15,000 nt of DNA. It comes from Penaeus vannamei (taxonomy: Eukaryota > Arthropoda > Malacostraca > Decapoda > Penaeidae). The translations under genes and the position numbers were made by a program. Shown here piece after piece: positions 1 through 8,720 of the stretch (position 1 is the first letter of the stretch; each line of letters starts with the position of its first letter). Location of the stretch: positions 4,319,122 through 4,334,121 of the forward strand of contig NC_091550.1 in assembly GCF_042767895.1 (NCBI RefSeq). Reading direction: 5' to 3'. The notes below the pieces were generated by a model. That model saw nothing but the letters and a program-made list of their open reading frames with translations. It made no database searches and was not told the DNA's origin.

Positions 1-350
1 TGTTTCACTTGGCACGCAATGTCGTTGACTTTAGTGTTTTTCCTTGTTTCTGAAAAGGCGACGCATATGTATTATTCAAGACTATTTCTCACCTTTTTTG
101 GACATTGTGTTCTGAAGACAAGTATCAATACCTTTGTCCACATAAGATTTATTTACACGTAGGCCTAAATTCATGGTATAAATCTCAACAACAGGTCACT
201 GAGGACATCTTAGAGGGAGGAACACCATGATGGCGACTTCTCTCCCTTTTCTTTCTGATTTCGAGTTTCCTTACAAGATTTCACTTAGGCCTAATTCGGT
301 CCTGAACCTCCCCCTCTCCCCCCCTCCCCTCCCTTCGTGCTAGGGATGGC
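1..350. other. Unique AT-rich DNA, no gene seen
   Basis: Ordinary mixed-composition sequence with stops in all frames and no recognisable coding, RNA or mobile-element signal. It carries two perfect copies of the octamer palindrome TAGGCCTA (160-167 and 286-293); a third lies at 6725-6732. The last 50 bases become C-rich before the GA tract begins. Confidence 0.7.
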
Positions 351-701
<351 letters not shown>

Positions 702-1370
702 GTCCTGGGGGAGGGGGAGGGAGAGGGAGAGGGATGGGATGGAAGGGGGGAGGGGGATGGTTGGAGAGAGGGTGAGAGAGAGAGAGAGAGAACGAGAGAG
801 AGAGAGAGAGAACGAGAGAGAGAGAGAGAGAGAGAGGGGGAGAGAGAGAGAGAGAGAGAGAGGGTGGAAGGGGGGAGAGAGAGAGATGGAGAGAGGGGGA
901 GAGGGGGAGAGGGATGGATGGAAGAGGGAGAGGGGGAGAGAGAGGGAGAATGGGGGAGAGGGAGAGGGGGAGAGGGATGGAAGAGGGGGAGGGAGAGGGA
1001 CGCATGGAAGAGGGGGAGGGGGACGGATGGAAGGGGTGGGAGAGGAAGATGTGGGAGAGAGAGGGGGTGACAGGGGAGGGGGAGGTGAGGGGAGGCCTCC
1101 AAGGGGGAATGGGTGGTCCAAGAAATGGGAGAAGGGGGGATGGGTGGAAGAGGTGTTGGGGAGAGGGCAGGGATGGAAGAAAGAGGAGGGGAAGGGAAGA
1201 GGGTGGAAGGGGGAGGGGAGATGGAAGAGGAAGAGGTGGAAGAATGGATGGAAGAGGGTGGAAGGGGGTCATGGATGGAAGAGGGGGGAGAGGGGATGGT
1301 GGAAGGGTGGCATGGAAGATGGGGCAAGGAGGGGGTGACAGGGGAGTGAGTATGACAGACGTAGCTCCAG
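702..1370. repeat. GGA-rich polypurine minisatellite (GGATGGAAGAGG motif)
   Basis: This continues the polypurine domain with a different texture. GGGGGAGAGG runs alternate with recurrent GGATGGAAG and GGTGGAAGGGG words, for example near 735, 914, 977, 1027, 1170 and 1250. The spacing is irregular, so it is a degenerate minisatellite and not a clean array. G-runs of 4-6 recur throughout. Open frames here are Arg/Glu/Gly-rich shadows of the repeat. Confidence 0.85.
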
Positions 1371-1382
1371 AGTTGGTCCAAG

Positions 1383-1714
<332 letters not shown>

Positions 1715-1735
1715 CGGGATCGGAAAAGGGAAGGA

Positions 1736-3035
1736 GTGGGAGATCCAGAAAAATAATGGGTTTTTGAGTACAAAAGCGCTACCCCCCGTTGTTGATAGGG
1801 ACGTTCTGAGACCCACATTTGCCTCTGGATAAGTTGGAAACAATATCACATTTCAGAAATCGCAGCCTAAGTTTTTTTTTTCCCCTTTTTTTCCCAGAAA
1901 TCCATAAGGTAGACCTCATAAAGACCCGACAGATGGCTCAGACCCCGTCGATCTATCTTAGCTCTTCGGGGTTAAATCAATATTTGCTACAGATGCGTCA
2001 TATCTATATTTTTTTTCTTTCCTTCTTTTTTTATTATCACAGCCATCGACTTTCATAAGGCTCTGATGTCACGAAAAAACGCCCGTTCTTTCGGTTCGTT
2101 TTTTTTTTTTTTCACGCAAAACGAAGACTAACGCCTTTCCTATGTCACCCAGAGTCAATATTGGGGCGTTTGTTTGCTCGATCCATACCGGCGCCTTTCC
2201 ACAATTCTTGGGATTTCATAAATCGACCGTTTTTTTATTTTATTTCCTGGAGAGTCCTGAACTAGAAATATATATATCCTAAAGAAATTAATTCAGGTGA
2301 CAGTTTTTTCTTCTCATAAAATCAAAAGCTATATATCTATCCATTCAAAGATTTATTTGTTAACCATCTGTCATATTCTACGACCTGGGGTATCAAAATA
2401 AATAAATAAAACAAATTGTGATACGTAATATGCCAGACTGCGAACTTAGGATTCATGTTCGAGATCTAATTACTAATTTTCATTCATTTCTTCATCTATT
2501 TATTTATTGCAAGTGCGTTCCTCAACCGAATTTCGAAACAAGGGGTCTGGTAGTTACACGCTTAGACACTTTATGCCCAAACAACTTGAACTTTAAACGA
2601 GATGGATTTGGCACCGCTGAGTCAGGATATCGGAGCTCTGTAAATCCAACTTTGTCATCTTTTGTTTACACGGTTCCTCATCCATTTGTTTCTTGATCAC
2701 CTGTTCGATCAGCTGACTCTTTCTGGACTGAGGCTTAATAGCGGCGGAGGGTACAAACAAGCGAAGTTGTAATTGTTTTCATGGGTCGTTGGAGAGTTGT
2801 CTTTTCACTAACGAATTACCTGCAGTTAGGAAAGAAACTGTTGTTCTTTTCCCAACTCGTAAAGTTTTACCTAACGTTTCTCCCTCGAAAAGACGCTTTG
2901 TAAAGGACGGAATAACCTCAGATGAGTTGAGATACCGGTGGAAGTCTGAGGGAATGGAACCATCTCGTGTCTGTGGTTCTGCAGCGGAGCATTGCCATGT
3001 TTATTCCAGGAAGAGAAGTCGAAAAAAACTAGTAG
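1736..3035. other. Largest unique interval (1.3 kb), no supportable gene
   Basis: AT-rich DNA with several T-runs (1871-1890, 2010-2030 and 2099-2112). Two modest open frames exist on the + strand. One, at 2418-2696 (92 codons), has no motif I recognise. The other, from about 2789, runs unbroken into the CA repeat and begins at a TTG, not an ATG. Residues 45-55 of that second frame (DELRYRWKSEG, from 2921) resemble the loop found in Cys-loop receptor extracellular domains, but neither flank continues the resemblance. I do not call a gene. If an exon is hidden in this window, this is where I would look first. Confidence 0.6.
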
Positions 3036-3571
3036 TTTACACGCACACACACTTATACACACTCACCTCCCCTTCCTCCATACACACACACACACCCAAA
3101 CACATTCACCCCCTACACACACACACACACACCCAAACACATTCACCCCCTACACACACACATTCACCCCCTACACACACACACACACACACCCAAACAC
3201 ATTCACCCCCTACACACACACACACACCCAAACACATTCACCCCCTACACACACACATTCACCCCATACACACACACACACACATCCACCCCTAAACACA
3301 CACACACATTCACCCCCTAAACACACACACACATTCACCCCATACACACACACACACATTCACCCCTAAACACACACACACATTCACCCCTATACACACG
3401 CACACACATTCACCCCTAAACACACACACACACATTCACCCCCTACACACACCGAGATTCACCCCCTACACACACACACAAACACGCATTCACCCCCTAC
3501 ACACACCCAAATTCACCCCCTACACACACACACACAGATTCACCTCACCCCCACCCCACCCCAAACACACA
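3036..3571. repeat. Compound (CA)n / ATTCACCCC(C)TA array
   Basis: Short (CA)n runs of 4-12 repeats are punctuated about 17 times by ATTCACCCC(C)TA or close variants (ATTCACCCCATA, ATCCACCCCTAA), at intervals of roughly 22-40 bp. In the first part (3090-3240) the punctuating word is longer, with CCCAAACAC leading into ATTCACCCCCTA. After about 3280 the CTAAACAC form dominates, so there are at least two unit subfamilies. The Thr/His/Pro-rich open frames are translations of the repeat. Confidence 0.95.
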
Positions 3572-3820
3572 ACACCGCGTCTAACACCAAAGCACGCAAA
3601 TCTGTTTTCATTGACCGCAGCGTCTATACACAAGAGTCGAAAGGCCTCAATCGCAAGACCATAAATTCCAGTTAAGCCAAACCACTCACTCCATCCCGGT
3701 CAAACAGCTGGGCGGCCGGGACTGGTGCCAGCGTTCATTGAGGAATTCCATGCATATCATTTTCCACTGAATGATTTTCGATATTGCCGCATTTAAGAGT
3801 TCCGCCGCCAGATGGCTCGG
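3572..3820. other. Unique DNA between two repeat domains
   Basis: Mixed-composition sequence with no ORF of note and no RNA gene signal. The last bases contain a T/A-rich segment followed by CCGCCGCC before the polypurine array starts. Confidence 0.6.
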
Positions 3821-4365
3821 CGAGCAGGGAGGGGGGGAGGGAGAGGGCAGGGAGGAAGGGGCAGAGAGAAAGGGAGGAAGGGAGAGGGCAGAGAGGAAGG
3901 GAGGAAGGGGCAGAGAAAAAGGGAGGAAGGGAGGAATTGAGGGCAGGGAGGAAGGGAGGGAAGGGGCAGAGAGAAAGGGAGGAAGTGAGAGGGTAGGGAG
4001 GAAGGGAAGGAAGGGGCAGAGAGAAAGGAAGGAAGGGAGGGAAGGGAGAGAGAAAGGGAGGAAGAGAGGAAGGGCAAGAGAGGAAGGGAGGGAAGGGGCA
4101 GAGAGAAAGGGAGGAAGAGAGGAAGTGAGAGGGCAGGGAGAAAGGAGAAAGGGGACTGGGAGGAACGGAGTCATGGAGAGAGGGAGGGAGGAAGAGGAGA
4201 GGGAGAAAGGGGCCAGAGAGAGAGAGATAGAGGAAGGAAAGAGAGAAAGAGAGAGAAATGAGAGAGCAGGGAAGAAGGAAGAAATGGGGCAGAGAGAAAC
4301 GGTGTCATGGAACCAGGGAAGAAGGAAGAGAGAGGGAACAGATAGAGACAGATAGAGATAGCCAG
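3821..4365. repeat. Polypurine minisatellite (GGGGCAGAGAGAAAGGGAGG unit)
   Basis: A second polypurine domain is built from reshuffled words GGGGCAGAGAGAAAGGGAGG, GGAAGGGAGG and GAGGGCAGGGAGG. The GGGGCAGAGA word recurs about every 50 bp in the first half (near 3858, 3908, 3964, 4014 and 4097). Copies past 4150 are more diverged and carry ACGGAGTCATGG or ACGGTGTCATGG inserts (near 4164 and 4299). The Arg/Glu/Gly open frames on the + strand and Ser/Leu/Pro frames on the - strand are repeat shadows. Confidence 0.92.
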
Positions 4366-4450
4366 AGAGAGAGAGAGAGAGAGAAAGACAAATAAACAGA
4401 GAGAAAAAAAAGAAAGAGAAAGAAATAGATAGATAAATAAAGAGAGAGCA
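4366..4450. repeat. GA/AAGA/ATAG simple-sequence tail
   Basis: The preceding polypurine array grades into (GA)n, then A-rich AAAGAAAG and a few GATA/AATA units. It ends at about 4450, where unique sequence resumes. Confidence 0.85.
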
Positions 4451-4650
4451 AGAGCGCAAGGAAGGGTAGTTTCCACCCGGCGAGTCACCCGCTTCCCGCA
4501 CATTGTACCCGCCGGATCGAGGTTGCGAGCAGATCACCTTTAAACCCTAACGCACGAATATTCACCGGGTTCATTCAACATTTCTTAATCCAGCCATTCA
4601 ACCCCTTAGCAGCGCTGCCTGTGATTGGGAACGATGACCAGAAACAGATT
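4451..4650. other. Short unique interval
   Basis: Mixed-composition unique DNA with a GC-rich stretch at 4475-4535. A 6-bp CCGGCG/CGCCGG inverted pair is visible, but no tRNA or other RNA fold that I can defend, and no gene. Confidence 0.6.
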
Positions 4651-4764
4651 TTTATTTATTTATTATTATTATTATTATTTTCTATTTATTTTTTTATTTT
4701 ATTTATTTAATCTTTTTTTTTGGGGGGGGAGGGTTGGTCTTGTCTTTTTTTTTTTTTTTTTTTT
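4651..4764. repeat. T-rich (TTA)n/(TTTA)n block ending in a long T-run
   Basis: TTTATTTA gives way to (TTA)n, then TTTTA variants, a G8 run (4722-4729), and a 20-base uninterrupted T-run (4745-4764). The T-run abuts a (GA)n tract directly. This could be the remnant of a retroposon A-tail read on the - strand, but no element body is recognisable beside it. Confidence 0.9.
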
Positions 4765-4770
4765 AGAAAG

Positions 4771-4856
<86 letters not shown>
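4765..4856. repeat. (GA)n microsatellite
   Basis: Nearly pure GA of about 90 bp with two GGGA interruptions near 4791-4800; the uninterrupted part runs to 4856. Confidence 0.97.
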
Positions 4857-4858
<2 letters not shown>

Positions 4859-5050
4859 ATTTTGTACATTTGTCATTTGGTACATTTTTTTTATGCCTTT
4901 CGTTGTAACCATATTTACTAAAGCTTGTATATGTTTTTGGTATTATTTTTTTTAAAGAGATATTCGTCAAATATGATCCTCTTGTATATTTATTTCCTGA
5001 GCCCATGGAATAAACCAAGTGCATTCAAATGAAATGACATACAATCAATT
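4857..5050. other. Short unique AT-rich interval
   Basis: AT-rich sequence with T-runs and no coding or RNA signal. It separates a + strand purine tract from a + strand pyrimidine tract. Confidence 0.6.
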
Positions 5051-5069
5051 AATCTCTCTCTCTCTCTCC

Positions 5070-5141
<72 letters not shown>

Positions 5142-5322
5142 TCTCTCTCTCTCCTCTCTCTCCCTCCCTCCCTCCCTCTCTCTCTCTCCCTCCCTCCCTC
5201 TCTCCCTCCCCTCTCCCTCCTCTCCCTCCCTCCTCCCTCCCTCCTCTCCCTCCCTCCTCTCCCTCCCTCCCTCCTCCCTCTCCCTCTCCTTCTCCCTCCC
5301 TCCCTCCTCTCTCTCTCTCTCT
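5051..5322. repeat. (CT)n then (CCCT)n/(TCC)n polypyrimidine tract
   Basis: A completely pyrimidine + strand tract: (CT)n to about 5155, then CCCT/TCCC-rich units (5158-5300), then a short return to (CT)n. It is the purine domains in reverse orientation. Ser/Leu/Pro and Arg/Glu/Gly open frames arise from it. Confidence 0.97.
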
Positions 5323-5635
5323 CAATATAATGAAATAGTTTCATGTCGGCATCTATCTTATTTCATGGAAAGTGACGCATGGGTTATTTCCCATAAGCTG
5401 GCAGTCAGAACGGGTACATATTTTTCTGATAGAAAAATGCTAATGGGAATAATATTGTACGATTTCGTTACTGTTGTTTTACGGCAGTTCTGTTTTAAAG
5501 GTTCAATCACCAAGGTTCTATATTTCTGATTTTTTTTTACTTTGTACTTTGCTGATGACAACTCGTCTCAGTATCTAATACCTAGAATCAAAGGATTTTT
5601 TTCACGAATATACTTAAAACGCACACATACGCACA
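5323..5635. other. Unique AT-rich interval
   Basis: About 310 bases of AT-rich DNA. A 67-codon frame on the - strand (5358-5561) has no recognisable motif, and I do not regard it as a gene. The interval turns into CACAC-rich sequence at its right edge. Confidence 0.6.
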
Positions 5636-5639
5636 CGCT

Positions 5640-5739
<100 letters not shown>

Positions 5740-5846
5740 TTCCTCACGAACAATCCCCCACCTCCAATCCTCCGATCTACCCTTCAAACGCACACGTGTA
5801 AATATCAGGTTGACACCCTCGCATAGCCGTAGCATAACAGTGGCAC

Positions 5847-5923
5847 GAAGCACAAGACATGAAGCACAAGACATGAAGCACAAGACATGAAGCACAAGAC
5901 ATGAAGCACAAGACATGAAGCAC
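5847..5923. repeat. 14-bp tandem repeat, 5.5 exact copies
   Basis: The unit GAAGCACAAGACAT is repeated exactly at 5847, 5861, 5875, 5889 and 5903, followed by a 7-base partial copy. There are no substitutions between copies, so the array is young or recently homogenised. Fourteen is not a multiple of three, so the open - strand frame through it cycles through three readings (Met-Ser-Cys-Ala-Ser-Cys-Leu and so on) and is not protein evidence. Confidence 0.98.
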
Positions 5924-5966
5924 GATCCATAAATTCGTTTATCTGAATCGACGACCCTCCACAACA

Positions 5967-6010
5967 CCCCCCACCCCAACCCCCTCCCCTTTCCCCTCTA
6001 CCCCCCCCCC
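5967..6010 (-). other. C-rich tract; G-quadruplex motif on the - strand
   Basis: Six C-runs of at least four lie within 44 bases, ending in C10 (6001-6010). The - strand therefore reads as G-runs separated by loops of 1-4 bases, which satisfies the standard G3+N1-7 quadruplex rule. The + strand would be the i-motif strand. Folding in the cell is inference. Confidence 0.85.
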
Positions 6011-6204
6011 TCCGGATCCGCCAGCTGGGAAAGACCTTGACGGCCGTGCACCGAAGTGTCTAATTATGTGTCCATCACAGCTAAAGTCTCTTTATAAGGG
6101 TGCGTCGCTCCCCCTTCTCCCTACGTACATACCTGCGCCGAGTTTTGCCTCTTCCGAGATCCTCCATTTTCCTCCTACTCCTCCTCCTCTTGCTCTAAGT
6201 TCCC
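6011..6204. other. Short unique interval
   Basis: Mixed unique DNA with a short TCC run (about 6167-6190). No gene or RNA signal is seen. Confidence 0.6.
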
Positions 6205-6659
6205 TTGACGAGAAATGGGTTAATTGGAAAACTTGTGAACTCGAGAACTAGCCAATTCGAGGACCGGTTAAGCGCGAGAGAACGAATTGAGAACGGATTC
6301 GAGATTTCATTCAAATTCTGATTCGAAAACGAGTTAATTTGGGAAGTAAGAATTCGAGAACTAGTTCGTTAACAAAAGGATTCGAAAACTAATTAATTTG
6401 AGAACGAACCGATTCGAGAACTTGAAAACTGGACAAGAAATTCGAAATCTAGTCAGCTTGAAATCTGATTCGAGAACTATTTAAATCGAAAACTATTTAA
6501 CTCGACAAGCATTTCGAAAACTAAGCAACGAGGAAATTAATTCACGAACTAGTTAATTCGAACACTTGCCAACTCCAGAATGAATTTGGTAAATGACTAA
6601 CTGAAGAAGAACTATATAACTAGCTAATTCGATAACTAGCAAATTCGAGAGCTAGTTAC
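6205..6659. repeat. Diverged ~17-bp minisatellite based on TTCGAGAACTAGTTAA
   Basis: About two dozen degenerate copies of a unit near TTCGAGAACTAGTTAA are packed without unique sequence between them. Many steps are 17 bp. Others are about 28 bp, a 17-bp unit followed by an 11-bp half unit such as TTGAGAACGGA or TTGAAATCTGA, so the array seems to be a 17+11 composite. Copies differ at many positions but TTCGA and AACTA persist. Exact TTCGAGAA occurs at 6353, 6413 and 6469, and the palindrome GAACTAGTTC at 6358-6367. No open frame spans it. Confidence 0.85.
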
Positions 6660-6835
6660 CTCACTTCCTTGACGTTCTACCTAAAAGGAAAAAAATATGA
6701 CTATATATACTGGTCGTGTTATGGTAGGCCTACATATTTGGCCCTGAAGAAATAAACATACCCTTTCTGGTTACACCCTTGTACAACAACAACCTTGTCT
6801 TTGGGTCTAACTAAACTCAACTTAATATAAGGAAC
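6660..6835. other. Short unique interval before the 175-bp array
   Basis: AT-rich DNA with a TAGGCCTA octamer at 6725. The words TGGTCGTGTT at 6711 and ACCACAAAG near 6833 echo, inverted and direct respectively, sequences at the array unit boundaries (AACACGACC and CACAAAG). This may be a decayed flank of the array. Confidence 0.5.
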
Positions 6836-8226
6836 CACAAAGAAGAAGAAGAAAATAATAATAATAATAAACACGACCTTTCCATACCAGTAACAACAAG
6901 GAACGCGCATTCTACCTCTCGGACTCTTCGGCTCGACCCCCGCTCCGAAGCACCGCCTCTCGGACCTTCTCCCTTCCCTTCCCTCACACGTGGCCTTAGA
7001 TCACATAGAGAAAAAGAAGAAGAAAAGAAGAAAATAATAAACACAACCTTCCCACACCAGAAACAACACGGAACGCGCATTCTACCTCTCGGACTCTTCG
7101 GCTCGACCCCCGCTCCGAAGCACCGCCTCTCGGACCTTCTCCCTTCCCTCTCCTCACACGTGGCCTCAGATCACACAAAGAAAAAGAAGAAAAGAAGAAG
7201 AAAATAATAATAACAATAATAAACACGACCTTTCCACACCAGAAACAACACGGAACGCGCATTCTACCTCTCGGACTCTCCGGCTCGACCCCCGCTCCGA
7301 AGCACCGCCTCTCGGACCTTCTCCCTTCCCTTCCCTCACACGTGGCCTCAGATCACACAAAGAAAAAGAAAAAGAAGAAAATAATAATAAACACGACCTT
7401 TCCACACCAGAAACAACACGGAACGCGCATTCTACCTCTCGGACTCTCCGGCTCGACCCCCGCTCCGAAGCACCGCCTCTCGGACCTTCTCCCTTCCCTT
7501 CCCTCACACGTGGCCTCAGATCACACAAATAAAAAGAAGAAGAAAATAATAATAAACACGACCTTTCCACACCAGAAACAACACGGGACGCGCAATCTAC
7601 CTCTCGGACTCTCCGGCTCGACCCCCGCTCCGAAGCACCGCCTCTCGGACCTTCTCCCTTCCCTTCTCTCACACGTGGCCTCAGATCACACAAAGAAAAA
7701 GAAAAAGAAGAAGAAGAAGCAAATAATAATAATAAACACGACCCTTCCACACCATAAACAACACAGAACGCGCAATCTACCTCTCGGACTCTCCGGCTCG
7801 ACCCCCGCTCCGAAGCACCGCCTCTCGGACCTTCTCCCTTCCCTCTCCTCACACGTGGCCTCAGATCACACAAAGAAAAAGAAAAATAATAATAAGAAAA
7901 TAATAATAATAAACACGACCTTTCCACACCAGAAACAACACGGAACGCGCATTCTACCTCTCGGACTCTCCGGCTCGACCCCCGCTCCGAAGCACCGCCT
8001 CTCGGACCTTCTCCCTTCCCTTCCCTCACACGTGGCCTCAGATCACACAAAGAAAAAGAAAAATAATAATAAGAAAATAATAATAATAAACACGACCTTC
8101 CCACACCAGAGACAACACGGAACGCGCAATCTACCTCTCGGACTCTCCGGCTCGACCCCCGCTCCGAAGCACCGCCTCTCGGACCTTCTCCCTTCCCTTC
8201 CCTCACACGTGGCCTCAGATCACACA
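6836..8226 (+). repeat. Eight-copy tandem array, ~175-bp unit (A-rich linker plus ~136-bp core)
   Basis: Eight head-to-tail cores begin with ACACGACC or ACACAACC at 6871, 7041, 7223, 7391, 7556, 7736, 7913 and 8090, giving spacings of 170, 182, 168, 165, 180, 177 and 177. Each core contains a CCTCTCGGAC direct repeat flanking a GC-rich middle and ends in CACACGTGGCC (a CACGTG palindrome) and CAGATCACAC. Cores are separated by A-rich AAG/AAT linkers of 30-45 bp that account for nearly all length variation. A linker precedes copy 1 but none follows copy 8. Copies 1-2 carry CTTCGGCTCG and copies 3-8 CTCCGGCTCG, so there are subfamilies. The linkers before copies 7 and 8 are identical, implying a recent duplication. 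Because the last five spacings are multiples of three, open frames of 346 codons (- strand, 7166-8206) and about 310 codons (+ strand, 7342-8274) cross the array; I regard them as by-products. The A-rich 3' tail recalls SINEs, but I find no convincing A and B boxes on one strand. Confidence 0.97.
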
Positions 8227-8248
8227 GACTGTAACATTATTAAACACT

Positions 8249-8326
8249 CGCTAACTTTCTGGATAAACACCTAAGATAAACATCACTGACTTGTTGCGCG
8301 GAAGTCAGTGCCGGCGAAAGTTAGCG
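8249..8326. repeat. Nested inverted repeat (11-bp outer, 9-bp inner perfect stems)
   Basis: CGCTAACTTTC (8249-8259) is the exact reverse complement of GAAAGTTAGCG (8316-8326). Nested inside it, CACTGACTT (8284-8292) pairs exactly with AAGTCAGTG (8302-8310) around a 9-base loop. The two stems are coaxially compatible, separated by 24 bases on the left and 5 on the right. The structure begins only 23 bases after the tandem array ends. It could be a cruciform site, a folded-transposon (MITE-like) remnant or a structured RNA; nothing in the sequence decides which. Confidence 0.85.
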
Positions 8327-8363
8327 TGGGCGTGACGGAGACACGGCTGTGGTGACGCCCGCG
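8325..8363. repeat. Third inverted repeat overlapping the nested pair
   Basis: CGTGGGCGTGAC (8325-8336) pairs with GTGACGCCCGCG (8352-8363), with one mismatch and one G-T wobble around a 15-base loop. It shares two bases with the outer arm of the preceding structure, so the two folds would compete at that edge. The region is GC-rich compared with its surroundings. Confidence 0.7.
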
Positions 8364-8389
8364 TTCGGTGGAGGGAAATGGGAGAGGGA

Positions 8390-8720
8390 AAAAAAATGGT
8401 GGTGGTGGTGGGTAAGTATGGTCATCATTGCCATTAGAATTTTTTTTATTATTGTTGTTGCTTTATCATTATTATGATTTTTATTGTTGGCATCATCAAT
8501 ATCAATATCATCGTCACCTCCTCCTCATCACCATCACCACCTCATCATCATCGTCACCTCATCATCATCATCATCATCATCATCACCACCTCCTCCTCAT
8601 CATCACCTCCCCATCACCACCACCACCACCACCTCCTCCTCCTCCTCCTCCTCCTCCTCCTCATCATCATCATCATCATCACCACCACCACTACCAAACC
8701 ATCACTATCTATGATTCTGA
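8390..8720. repeat. Triplet-repeat block: (GGT)n, ATT, then (ATC/ACC/TCC)n
   Basis: A short (TGG)n at 8397-8411 is followed by T-rich ATT/GTT sequence. From about 8488 to 8700 there are interleaved (ATC)n, (ACC)n and (TCC)n runs, including a pure TCC run near 8631-8660. All three readings are open (Ser, His/Pro, Ile/Ser-rich) because the triplets avoid stops. Confidence 0.95.

Noticed and set aside
3090..3540. Regular alternation of repeat word and spacer, as a CRISPR array
   Set aside because: The spacers are CA runs, not unique sequence, and the context is eukaryotic. The same holds for the 25-bp and 36-bp arrays, which have no unique spacers.
1930..3818. CAGATGGCTC words at 1930 and 3809 as Pol III A boxes of tRNA-derived SINEs
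   Set aside because: Each matches only part of the A-box consensus and no B box follows at a proper distance.
4475..4535. tRNA or SINE head near the CCGGCG/CGCCGG pair
   Set aside because: A B-box-like string can be forced on the - strand, but the GG-to-CC differences destroy it and no cloverleaf can be drawn.
4745..4764. T20 run as the A-tail of a - strand retroposon insertion
   Set aside because: No element body, no target-site duplication and no polyadenylation context could be seen. The run is part of a wider T-rich simple-sequence block.
6200..6674. TTCCCTTGACG (6200) and TTCCTTGACG (6665) as a target-site duplication around the TTCGA array
   Set aside because: The words differ by one base in length, and nothing between them looks like a transposon. 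Coincidence is as likely.
7166..8274. Open frames of 346 codons (-) and about 310 codons (+) across the 175-bp array, as a repeat-protein gene
   Set aside because: Both strands are open over the same DNA, the frames contain Lys or Ser/Tyr/Phe runs from the AAG/AAT linker, and the first two spacings break the register. Kept only as a finding about spacing.
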